A stretch of 64,000 nucleotides of DNA, from assembly GCA_965197795.1 (NCBI GenBank), contig OZ240228.1, positions 124,001 through 188,000 on the forward strand, written 5' to 3'. The notes under the pieces are model-generated. The model had not been told where the DNA came from. It made no database searches and saw only the letters and a program-made list of their open reading frames with translations. Source of the DNA: WHTK01 sp965197795. GTDB lineage: Bacteria; Chloroflexota; Dehalococcoidia; DSTF01; WHTK01. Shown piece by piece: positions 24,604-31,935 of the stretch (position 1 is the first letter of the stretch; each line of letters opens with the position of its first letter). A program made the translations under genes and the position numbers.

Positions 24604-24637
24604 GAAGAGGCGCCGGTCATATGACCGGCGCCTCTTC
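24604..24637. terminator. Perfect 34-bp palindrome between convergent genes
   Basis: GAAGAGGCGCCGGTCAT (24604-24620) is followed at once by its exact reverse complement (24621-24637). It lies 27 bp after the Rieske-like stop and 27 bp before the next convergent stop. As RNA it would fold into a very stable hairpin on either strand, so a bidirectional terminator is likely, although neither side has a T-run. Confidence 0.6.
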
Positions 24638-24663
24638 GTGAACGCTCCGTAGATTGTACGGGG

Positions 24664-25164
24664 TCAGTCCCTAACGGCGTCCGTGACGGTGACGTCCGTA
24701 ATCGTGTCGCTGAGCACGCGGTCGTGCGGGTCGTAGTGGTAGTTGACGATCCGGTCGATGTGCGTCGTGAGGAAGTACATCAGGCGGTAGAACTGCGCCC
24801 GGTTGAGCTCGCCTGCCTCCACGAGGCGCCAGAGAAGGTGGCGCTCGCAGTCCAGGATGCCACGCTTCAGCTCGTTAACTCGGACGCCGTGGCGTGCCGC
24901 GATCTCCTTGAGGCTGAAACCGGCTCGAAGCCCGGCCTTGACGGTGCTGACCCGGGCTTCGATTGTCTCGGCGGCGCAGACGATGATACTGTGGCGCAGC
25001 CAGGTCGGCAGGCGGGTGTGATCGCCTGTCGAAATCGCGAGGTCGATCTGGGCCGCGTCGGTTTCAGAGTCAGCGGCGGCGCTGCCGGCGGGGCCGAGCG
25101 CGCCGAGTGCGAGTACGGTGGTAGCAAGCAGGCCGAGGGCCAGCGTGCCTAGTTTGCGTTTCAT
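24664..25164 (-). CDS. Exported helical protein, unknown function
   Basis: ATG 25164 gives 166 residues with a clear signal peptide: MKRKLGTLALGLLATTVLAL, cleavage near GSAAADS. The mature part is helical (TWLRHSIIVCAAETIEARVS, SLKEIAARHGVRVNELKRGI), includes a helix-turn-helix-like SLKEIAARHGVRVNELK, and has only two cysteines. GGAG lies 10 nt before the start. A longer frame to 25335 has no signal peptide and a Pro-rich leader, so it was not chosen. No family recognised. It sits downstream of the sigma/anti-sigma pair on the same strand with 260 bp between, so it might be a target or a functional partner, but that is a guess. Confidence 0.7.
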   Translation of the reverse strand: MKRKLGTLALGLLATTVLALGALGPAGSAAADSETDAAQIDLAISTGDHTRLPTWLRHSIIVCAAETIEARVSTVKAGLRAGFSLKEIAARHGVRVNELKRGILDCERHLLWRLVEAGELNRAQFYRLMYFLTTHIDRIVNYHYDPHDRVLSDTITDVTVTDAVRD

Positions 25165-25425
25165 CGGTGGGTATCTCCATTTCCATCGTTGTGGCGTTGG
25201 GGTGTTGTCAGGCCTGCACGGGGTTAATCCCTCGCGGCACGGCAAAGGTTTCGCAGCCCAGCCAAATTGATGATCCTGTAACAAATTGACCGTCCGTCTT
25301 GCGCCCCCAACCACGCTGCGGTCGGCATAAGTCACGAAGACGTCGGCAGCCAGAGCCGTCTTGTAAGGCTGCAGTTGAACGCGGGACGGAGGTGAGGGCG
25401 GCGAAGCGGTTTAGCGCGACAGGTG

Positions 25426-26643
25426 CTAGTCGTCCGTCGTCGAGTCGCTGGAGTCGATGCTCGACGTTTCCCGATCCGGTTCGGAATCGGTCCCATCGGC
25501 GTCGAAGTTGGACGGTTCGTGATCGCTGGTTGGCATCTCGACGGGTGTGGTCCGAGAGGGCTGTGAATCGGTGGCCGGCGCATCAACCGGAGCCGGTTCC
25601 CTGGTTGGTTCGTCGCTCAGTGGCGCTTGGGGCGGCAGTGGCGCGTCGGAGCAGAGGCCGGCGTGTTCGGCGCAAATCTGCGCGATGAGGCGGCAGGCCT
25701 GCGTGTCGCGGTTGTGGCAGCGCTCCCGGAGCTGTTGCAGCCGGTCGCGAACGGCTTCCAATCGGTCGGTGACCGGTCCCGGCGGGAAATCGCGCGAACA
25801 CGCGACGGTGTGCTTGCGGCAGAAGGCGATGATGTCTTCGCAGATCCCTCCGCCGGCTCCCCGGCAGCGCCGCTTCAAGTCCTCGAGGTCGGCGACGTCG
25901 GTGACGCGCGTGACGAGGTCTGTGACGCGATCGTGGAGCAAGCGGCAGACCTCGGGGTCGCGCTGGCATCGCTCCTGCGCTTCCGTCAGGTTCTGGGCGA
26001 TCTGGCGGCACCGCTCCGGATTTTCATTGCACCAACCCGGCAAGCCGTTGAGAAGCCGGCGGACGTCGAGCGCGTGTACGGGTCCGCCCTGCTCACGGCT
26101 GCCGCGTACGCTGACGACCTCGCCGGCCGCGAGGGCGGCAAGCTCCAGCTTGATGCCGTTTTCATCCAGCACCTGGGCACTCAACGGCACCATGATCTCC
26201 TCCAGGGTGTTGAGGGTTTGCACGGTAAGGCTGCCGTCACCGCTGGCGATAACGACGCCTTCGAACTCCGCGGCCTCGACCGTGCCATCGCCGCCCCGGC
26301 TGGGATCGATGAGGAAGCTGGCGCCGAGCAACAGCGCCGCGAGCAGCAGGCCTGCCAGGGCAAACCGCGGCACGCCGAAGAAGCCGCCGCGAGATGCGGC
26401 CGCGGCGCGCGCGGCCCGTACCGAGTTGAGCTCCGCGTTGAGCCGCGAGAGCGCGTTGATCTCCGCGGCGGCGGTTGGCACGGGCTGCGTCGCGGCGTGA
26501 CGCCGCAGAGCCGCCGACAGCGTTGCGTCCCGGCGCAGGCGCTCGCGGTGGCGTGCGGGCAGCCCGGCGAGGATCGATTCGAGATCGTCACCCGCGGCGA
26601 TCGCCTCGAGGCAGCGGTTGAGCGCCTCCTGGTAGCGAATCAT
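25426..26643 (-). CDS. Transmembrane anti-sigma-factor-like protein with CX6-7C repeats
   Basis: A 405-residue single-pass membrane protein. The cytosolic part (residues 1-90) is helical and resembles anti-sigma N-termini: YQEALNRCLEAIAAGDDLES, then LPARHRERLRRD. The membrane segment is FALAGLLLAALLLGASFLI. The external part begins with a small beta domain (FEGVVIASGDGSLTVQTLN, DUF5666-like). Between about 205 and 340 there are six C-x6-C or C-x7-C units (for example CNENPERC, CQRDPEVC, CRKHTVAC, CAEHAGLC). An acidic Ser/Thr/Asp-rich tail ends the protein. Its ATG overlaps the stop of the ECF sigma gene (ATGA), the classical arrangement of a sigma factor and its anti-sigma. Target signals are unknown. 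Confidence 0.75.
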   Translation of the reverse strand: MIRYQEALNRCLEAIAAGDDLESILAGLPARHRERLRRDATLSAALRRHAATQPVPTAAAEINALSRLNAELNSVRAARAAAASRGGFFGVPRFALAGLLLAALLLGASFLIDPSRGGDGTVEAAEFEGVVIASGDGSLTVQTLNTLEEIMVPLSAQVLDENGIKLELAALAAGEVVSVRGSREQGGPVHALDVRRLLNGLPGWCNENPERCRQIAQNLTEAQERCQRDPEVCRLLHDRVTDLVTRVTDVADLEDLKRRCRGAGGGICEDIIAFCRKHTVACSRDFPPGPVTDRLEAVRDRLQQLRERCHNRDTQACRLIAQICAEHAGLCSDAPLPPQAPLSDEPTREPAPVDAPATDSQPSRTTPVEMPTSDHEPSNFDADGTDSEPDRETSSIDSSDSTTDD

Positions 26644-27214
26644 CGCTCTGCCCCCGGGTCGATCTGACGTCGCAGAGCCGCCAGGGCTCTATGCAGCAGC
26701 AGCTTCACGGCGCCGACGCTTTTGCCGAGAGAAGCCGCCGTTTCCTGCAGCGTGCAGTCGCCGTAGAAGCGCAGTGCGATGACTTCCTGTTGCTCCAAAG
26801 TTAGCCTGCGACGCCTTGAGCCAGGTCGGTGGCGTTTTCGACGCTTGCGGCCATGCTCTCCGTCTCAATCTGCACGTCATCGATGGAAACGCTGGGCCGT
26901 TTAGCGCGCCTGTCGACGTAGTCGGCGGTGATGTTACGGGCGATGCGGTAGAGCCAGGCGCCGATCGGCGCGCCGGTGTCACGGTAACGGGAGATGCCGC
27001 GAGCGGCGGCGGCGAAGACCTCCGAGGCTATCTCCTCGGCGAGGTGTACGTCTCCGGTGCGAACGTAGGCAAAGCTATACATCTTGCGGTAATAACGCTC
27101 GAAGAGGTCTCGCCAGGCGCGCGGCTCAAGCGCGATCCAGGCGGCGATAGGCTCGCTCGCCTTTGGTAGCGCTTGTTGACGCGGGCCCGTACGTACCTCG
27201 GTCAAAGAGAGCAT
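26640..27214 (-). pseudogene. ECF-type RNA polymerase sigma factor, frameshifted
   Basis: About 190 residues if whole. Region 2 is intact: WRDLFERYYRKMYSFAYVRT, then LAEEIASEVFAAAARG and GAWLYRIARNITADYVDRR. After Leu-Ala-Gln the frame closes (GVAG stop). The reading that follows in another frame is unmistakably region 4: RLTLEQQEVIALRFYGDCTL, then QETAASLGKSVGAVKLLLHR. One base is missing near 26817. The restored frame ends at TGA 26640-26642, overlapping the ATG of the anti-sigma gene, which confirms the second frame. If the shift is real, the sigma factor would lack -35 recognition. Alternatively it is an assembly error. Confidence 0.85.
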
Positions 27215-27337
27215 TCCCCCGTTAAATCGTTCATTTCGCCTGAAAGGTTACGCTGCTAATTAACGGTAGTTCACCACGATTTTGTTAAACAGTGGTTGAC
27301 GCTGCGGTGCAAGTTGGGCATTGTGATGTCATAATAA

Positions 27338-27351
27338 TTAGCATGTACTAA
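27338..27351. promoter_or_regulatory. Small inverted repeat upstream of the siderophore-interacting protein gene
   Basis: TTAG (27338-27341) and CTAA (27348-27351) form an inverted repeat with a 6-bp centre, 15 bp before the ATG in an AT-rich leader. It is a candidate operator; arms of only 4 bp could occur by chance. Confidence 0.3.
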
Positions 27352-27366
27352 CAACCGAGGTATGAG

Positions 27367-28164
27367 ATGACTACACAGCAATCGCCGCGGCGCGTGCGCC
27401 CAAAGCCACGTACGGTCCAGGTCAGCAGGGTTGAGAAGCCTACGCCAGGCTGCGTGCGCGTGACGTTTAGCGGCGAGGAGCTGAAAGGCTACGCGATGAC
27501 GGGTCCCGCGGCGCACATCAAGGTGTATTTCGCAGCGCCCGGCGAGCCCCGCCCAGTGCTACCGGAGTGGGGACCCGAGGGACCGGTCCTGGCAGAGGGC
27601 CAAAAGATGCCGCTCAGCCGCACCTATACGCCGCGGTCCTACGACGCCGAAAGCAACGAGCTCGTGGTCGAGTTTGTGCTGCACGGGGAGGGGCTGGCGT
27701 CGTCGTGGGCGGGGTCGGTCAAAGCAGGCGATGAGGTCGCGGTTACGCTTCCGGGCGGGTTCTATGCAGTAGAGCCGGCCGACTGGTACGTGATCGCGGG
27801 TGATGAGTCGGCGCTGCCGGGCATCGAGACGATCATCGAGGAGCTCTCCGACGCGTCGAAAGCGCAGGTCATTGTGGAGGTTGAGGGGCCGGGGGAGGAG
27901 CGAGCGCTACTGGCGCCCAACGTGACCTGGCTGCACCGCAGCGGCGCCGCCTCGGGCCGGCGGCTGGAGCAGGCGATGCGCGCGCTGGAGACGCCAGAAG
28001 GTAACGGCCGCGTCTGGGTCGGCTGCGAGGCGGGCGTGATGCGCGACATCCGCAAGCACCTGCTGTTCGACCGCGGCCTGGACCGCGCAGCGATTCACAC
28101 GCACGGCTACTGGAAGCGGGGCGACTCGAACCACCCGGACCACGACGTCGGGCAAGAGATCTAG
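27367..28164 (+). CDS. Siderophore-interacting protein (FAD-binding ferric-siderophore reductase family)
   Basis: A 265-residue cytosolic flavoprotein of the SIP/ViuB family, which reduces ferric siderophores to release iron. The N-terminal FAD-binding barrel has the signature LSRTYTPRSYD (R-x-Y-T-P) near residue 85, and SSWAGSVKAGDEV follows. The C-terminal SIP domain shows WYVIAGDESALPGIETIIEEL and the typical close HTHGYWKRGDSNHPDHD. The start ATG 27367 has CGAGGT upstream, a modest ribosome-binding site. It is a single gene with an AT-rich promoter region and a strong terminator. No siderophore synthesis or uptake genes are near. Confidence 0.92.
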   Translation: MTTQQSPRRVRPKPRTVQVSRVEKPTPGCVRVTFSGEELKGYAMTGPAAHIKVYFAAPGEPRPVLPEWGPEGPVLAEGQKMPLSRTYTPRSYDAESNELVVEFVLHGEGLASSWAGSVKAGDEVAVTLPGGFYAVEPADWYVIAGDESALPGIETIIEELSDASKAQVIVEVEGPGEERALLAPNVTWLHRSGAASGRRLEQAMRALETPEGNGRVWVGCEAGVMRDIRKHLLFDRGLDRAAIHTHGYWKRGDSNHPDHDVGQEI

Positions 28165-28182
28165 CCACCGCCGGTATATAGG

Positions 28183-28212
28183 AAAAGCGCCTCGGATTCG
28201 CGAGGCGCTTTT
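28183..28212. terminator. Bidirectional intrinsic terminator
   Basis: AAAAGCGCCTCG (28183-28194) pairs with CGAGGCGCTTTT (28201-28212), a 12-bp perfect stem with a 6-nt loop. The A-run on the left and the T-run on the right let it work for both the SIP gene and the convergent methyltransferase gene. Confidence 0.88.
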
Positions 28213-28228
28213 CGTTCTTGAGTCTCGG

Positions 28229-29053
28229 CTACATGCTGAGGAGCATTTCCTCGGGGACTTCTTTCTCCTTGGTCGCAACCATCGCGATGTAGTACAGCGG
28301 CTCGCCGGCGCAGGAGATGCGGTGCTGGTAGCGGCGGTAGGCCTGCATGTGGAGCACGTCGCGTCTCGCCAGCTCGCGGATCAGGCTGGCGAAACCGGAG
28401 GTGTCGCGTTCCTGGACGAAGTCTTCCTTGATGTTGAAGGCCACGTAGGCGGGCGCCTCGATCAGGTCGATCGCGGTGAGAAAGGCCTTGGCCGGGATGT
28501 CGCCGAAGCCAAGCGCCGCGACGCAGGTGAGCGCGTTTAGCTTATAGTCGCGGACCTTCTCGGCGACTTCGTGATCGAGATTCGTGAAGTCAGCGATGAC
28601 GTAGTCGTCGTAGCACCAGGGCCGGTCGCGAAGCGTGGCCTCTTTGGCTTCGGGAATGATATCGGCGCCGACGCAGACGTCGACGTTGTGGTTTTGCAGC
28701 TCGTGGCCGACCATTCCGCTGCCGGCCCCGAGGTCCAGCACGCGCAGGTTCTCGGGCAGCTTGTCCGTATCGGACATGGCATCGACCAGCAGGTTGACGA
28801 CGCGGAGCGGTGAGCTGGTTTTCAGCGTCTTGTTGAATAACGCTTCGTACAGGCCGGGGATGTTGTACAGCTCGTGATAGTCATGCAGGCGGCGACGCTG
28901 CCACTTGCCGTCGATCTTGATCTCGAACCACTCTTCGTCTTGCGAGAGAGCCTGTTCTGTCAGCCGGAACTCGGGGATCGCTTGAGCGGGGCTCAAGTCG
29001 TGGACCGAACCGTTGCCATTTGTGATGGTCAGACCCTGGACAGTCACACGCAT
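28229..29053 (-). CDS. Class I SAM-dependent methyltransferase
   Basis: About 275 residues. SAM motif I is VLDLGAGSGMVGHEL, followed by VCVGADIIPEAKEAT with the acidic residue of motif II and by DYVIADFTNL. An N-terminal helical region precedes it (YHELYNIPGLYEALFNKTL). The substrate is not evident. The end EPLYYIAMVATKEKE resembles small-molecule methyltransferases. Start choice: AAGGAG directly touches ATG 29053, whereas GTG 29047, two codons on, has it at a good 6-nt spacing, so GTG may be the true start. A further upstream start at 29101 is unlikely. It is convergent with the SIP gene across a shared terminator. Confidence 0.82.
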   Translation of the reverse strand: MRVTVQGLTITNGNGSVHDLSPAQAIPEFRLTEQALSQDEEWFEIKIDGKWQRRRLHDYHELYNIPGLYEALFNKTLKTSSPLRVVNLLVDAMSDTDKLPENLRVLDLGAGSGMVGHELQNHNVDVCVGADIIPEAKEATLRDRPWCYDDYVIADFTNLDHEVAEKVRDYKLNALTCVAALGFGDIPAKAFLTAIDLIEAPAYVAFNIKEDFVQERDTSGFASLIRELARRDVLHMQAYRRYQHRISCAGEPLYYIAMVATKEKEVPEEMLLSM

Positions 29054-29101
29054 CTCCTTCTTTGATCCGGCATATCCTTGCATCCGGCTGCTGCGTAGCA
29101 C

Positions 29102-29619
29102 CGGAAGCTACCGAGATCGACAAGTGAGGAGTCCTGTGAGACCGCGAGTGAAGCTAGGATCTCGCGCCGGCTGTTCCGGAAAAGCCCCGATGAATCTCCT
29201 CTTTCAGTGGCCTACGAGGTTAGCTGACGGATTTGGGCTGAAAGAGCTGCCCGAGGTCCTAAATGACCATTCACCCCAGGAACTGGTTCCCCCGCTCTTC
29301 GTCTACCGGACGAAAATTAGGCCTCTAATAGGGTATAGGAGACAAGGCAAGGCGTCCATAGAAACGAAGGCTCGGTAAAAATAAGTCAGTAATTATTGAT
29401 CATAGGTCAGAATTCGATACAAACAGACCTGTGCCGGAAGGGAGAAACGCTGACGGGCGCCGCGATGGACTGACCTGAGGCGTTCAGCACTTGCCCGCGC
29501 CCAGGGAAGTCTGATACACGTTTCCTACGTCAGGGTGCAGCGAGTGTCTATGCTTTAGAGAGCAAGGGGAACGTGCCGGACTTCGCCCGCGTCGTTTCGT
29601 TTCAATGTAAGGAACCGCC
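29102..29619. other. Long non-coding gap, lower GC, no assigned feature
   Basis: About 520 bp without a convincing gene. The middle (29370-29430) is AT-rich (TAAAAATAAGTCAGTAATTA) and could hold a promoter for the zinc-ribbon gene. AGGTC (about 29405) and GACCT (about 29427) can pair, and GAACGCC-like arms near 29450 and 29480 may form a second stem. I could not match these to a known riboswitch or small RNA. Open frames here have no motifs. Confidence 0.35.
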
Positions 29620-30132
29620 ATGGCTTTCAAATGCGTCCACTGCAAAGCGAACATCAAGGATGACAAGCTGAAGGTACCGCGCACCGGAGCGCAGTGCCCC
29701 AAGTGCAAGAAGGATCCGACGGAGGGCTGGAGCCCCTACGCGAACAACGTGGCCAGCGAGGGACGCAAGGCCGCTGAGGAGATGAACCTGCGCCTGATTT
29801 CGAAGGGCGATTGGGCCGTTCGGGAGGCCGCGCTGTGGTTCCTGGAAGACACCGTCCTGGAGCAGCGTCACGAACTTAGCATCCGGCTTGGCAGCAAGAC
29901 GGCGGGCGGCCAGAAATGCAGCGTCTGCGCCGAGGAGGTGCCCGAGGGCGAGGGATTCCGCATCGAGATCTATGACCGCTGGCGCAACACGCACATCATC
30001 ATCGGGTTGTGCGAGCGCCATACGCGCGACGGGTCCTGGGGCCGCGAGTTCGATATTCACGCCAACAGCCCGGACTCTTTCGTGGTGCGCGGCGACTGGC
30101 ACTATGCGAATGAAGGACGCGAGAAGGTGTAA
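29620..30132 (+). CDS. Zinc-ribbon protein, unknown function
   Basis: A 170-residue soluble protein. Two treble-clef or zinc-ribbon halves open it: CVHC at residues 5-8 and CPKC at about 27-30. A further CSVC near residue 104 has a later Cys and His (LCERHTRDG) that could complete a second zinc site. The central part is helical (AAEEMNLRLISKGDWAVREA). No family recognised. Its ATG follows AAGGAACCGCC, a reasonable ribosome-binding site. Its stop is 1 bp from the stop of the convergent etfA. The upstream 500-bp gap probably holds its promoter. Confidence 0.75.
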   Translation: MAFKCVHCKANIKDDKLKVPRTGAQCPKCKKDPTEGWSPYANNVASEGRKAAEEMNLRLISKGDWAVREAALWFLEDTVLEQRHELSIRLGSKTAGGQKCSVCAEEVPEGEGFRIEIYDRWRNTHIIIGLCERHTRDGSWGREFDIHANSPDSFVVRGDWHYANEGREKV

Positions 30133-30133
30133 G

Positions 30134-31120
30134 TCAGGCCTTCTCGCTTTTCAGCCTGCGACACTCCTCCGCGAATGCCGGCAGGAACGCCTTCCAGTCC
30201 GCCACGGCGCCGTAACGCGCCACCTTGAAGATGTCCGCATCGCGGTCCTTGTTGACGGCGACGACGTTACCGGCGCCGGTGATGCCGGCGAGGTGCTGAC
30301 TGGCGCCTGAAATGCCGATCGCTATGTAGAGGTCCGGCGTCACGACCTTGCCCGTCAGCCCAACCTGCGAGGCGAGTGGTATCCAACCGGCATCGACGGC
30401 AGCACGGCTGGAGCCGACTGCACCGCCCAGCACGTCGGCCAACGCCCGGAGCTCGTCGAATGCCTCGGGGCTGCCGAGGCCGCGACCGCCGGCGATCACG
30501 ACGGTCGCGTCTTCCAGCCTGGCGCCCTCCGATTCGACCACGCTGCGGGTGACGATGCGGGCTGCTGAAGTCACGCCCTCCAGGCTCAGCGTCTTCACGT
30601 CGCCGGTTCGAGACGCATCGGGTTGCAGCGGCTCGAAGGCCTTGGCGCGCAGGGTTGCCACTTGCGGATCGGTTCTGCAGCTGTACTGAGCCTGCGCCTT
30701 GCCGCCGAAGCAGGGCCGCGTCATCAGAAGGCGCCCATCGCGCAGTTCGAGGCCGACGCAGTCCATCGCAGCCGCGGTGCCGGCGCGGGTCGCGAAACGC
30801 GGCGCCAGGTCGCGCCCCACGTTGGTCTGCCCCAGCAGGACGATCGACGCGTCGATCGCCTCTGCGGCTGCGCTCAACGCCGCCGTCCACGCATCGTTGC
30901 GATAGGCGTCGAGCTCGGCGTTCTCGGCTATCAACGCCTGATCGGCGCCGTGAGACACCGCCCGCTGTGCGGCGCTGGAGGCGCCGCTGCCAAAGGCGAC
31001 GGCGGTCACGTGCTGGCCGGACGCGTCCGCCAGCCGCCGCGCCGCGCCGAGCAGCTGCTTGCTGATCGAAATTAGCTCACCGAATTCGTGCTCCGCCAGT
31101 ACGAGGATGCCCGACGCCAT
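30134..31120 (-). CDS. etfA: Electron transfer flavoprotein, alpha subunit
   Basis: A 328-residue subunit of the EtfAB heterodimer, which shuttles electrons from acyl-CoA or other flavin dehydrogenases. The C-terminal FAD-binding domain carries the family signature: VIAGGRGLGSPEAFDELR, then VGSSRAAVDAGWIP and SQVGLTGKVVTPDLYIAIG, then ISGASQHLAGI. The N-terminal domain is shorter on motifs (SIVLLGQTNVGRDLAPRFA). It follows etfB by 14 bp and is the last gene of the EtfD-like, etfB, etfA operon. Nothing marks it as a bifurcating type; the neighbouring membrane FeS protein suggests electron delivery to the quinone pool. Confidence 0.93.
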   Translation of the reverse strand: MASGILVLAEHEFGELISISKQLLGAARRLADASGQHVTAVAFGSGASSAAQRAVSHGADQALIAENAELDAYRNDAWTAALSAAAEAIDASIVLLGQTNVGRDLAPRFATRAGTAAAMDCVGLELRDGRLLMTRPCFGGKAQAQYSCRTDPQVATLRAKAFEPLQPDASRTGDVKTLSLEGVTSAARIVTRSVVESEGARLEDATVVIAGGRGLGSPEAFDELRALADVLGGAVGSSRAAVDAGWIPLASQVGLTGKVVTPDLYIAIGISGASQHLAGITGAGNVVAVNKDRDADIFKVARYGAVADWKAFLPAFAEECRRLKSEKA

Positions 31121-31134
31121 GTCCCGCGCCTCGC

Positions 31135-31935
31135 CTAGATCAGCTCTGCTTCGTGCAGCGAGCGAGCCAGGTTGGCGGCCATCGACTGCGGAGTGTCGCC
31201 CTCAACGAAGACGCAGCGGTCTTCGACCCGCGGCAGGTAGAGCGCCTCGAGTTCGAGACGAGCCCCTGCCTTGCCGACCTGCTCCGGCTTGAGACCGAGA
31301 TCGGCGGCGGTCCATTGGGTGACCTGCTTGCGTGCCGCTTGCATGATCTGCGGCAGCTTGGGATAGCGCGGCTCGCCCAGCTCGTTGCTGACGCTGACCA
31401 CGCAGGGCGTCGGCACCTCCACGGTTTCGAAGCCATCTCCCAGCACGCGCTCTGCCTGCACCGTGCCGTCGACGACGCTGACGGACTTCGTAATCGAGAT
31501 AGACGCCGCGCCGAGCAGCTCGGCGATGGCCAGCCCCGTGACGCCGGCGTCCCAGTCAACGGCCTGACGTCCGCAGAGGACGAGATCGACGTTGCCGAGC
31601 TTGTCGATGGCGGCTGCCAGCGCGACGGCCGTGCTATAGCCATCGCCGTCGAACAGCGCCGGGTCGTTGAGGTGGACGCCCTCATCGGCGCCCATAGCCA
31701 GGCCGATCTTGATCACGTCGCGGGCCGAGTCCGGCCCGAGGCTAAGGATCGTGATCGTGCCTTCGCCGGTAGCGTCGCGGATGCGCAAGGCCGCTTCGAC
31801 GGCGAGCTGGTCGAACTGGCTGATCACGAGCGGGATGCTCGGTACCACGACCTGCCTGGCGGTCTCGTCGACCTTGAAGACGCGGGCCGGCATTTCCGGG
31901 TCCGGTACCTGCTTGACGCAGCAGACGATGTTCAC
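31135..31935 (-). CDS. etfB: Electron transfer flavoprotein, beta subunit
   Basis: A 266-residue EtfB. It starts MNIVCCVKQVPDPEM, as most EtfB proteins do, and carries VDLVLCGRQAVDWDAGVTG and VPTPCVVSVSNELGEPRYP (the EtfB signature region near residue 170-190). AMP or FAD binding is expected by homology. The 5' end overlaps the EtfD-like gene by 4 bp and etfA follows 14 bp downstream, so all three are co-expressed and translationally coupled. Confidence 0.93.
   Translation of the reverse strand: MNIVCCVKQVPDPEMPARVFKVDETARQVVVPSIPLVISQFDQLAVEAALRIRDATGEGTITILSLGPDSARDVIKIGLAMGADEGVHLNDPALFDGDGYSTAVALAAAIDKLGNVDLVLCGRQAVDWDAGVTGLAIAELLGAASISITKSVSVVDGTVQAERVLGDGFETVEVPTPCVVSVSNELGEPRYPKLPQIMQAARKQVTQWTAADLGLKPEQVGKAGARLELEALYLPRVEDRCVFVEGDTPQSMAANLARSLHEAELI

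Noticed and set aside
26689..26982. A separate frame overlapping the end of the sigma gene
   Set aside because: It has no motifs; the region 4 motifs are in the third frame and end exactly at the anti-sigma start.
29400..29520. Known riboswitch before the zinc-ribbon gene
   Set aside because: Compared from memory with SAM, cobalamin, glycine, fluoride and THF classes; no conserved core was recognised, so it was left as an unexplained gap.
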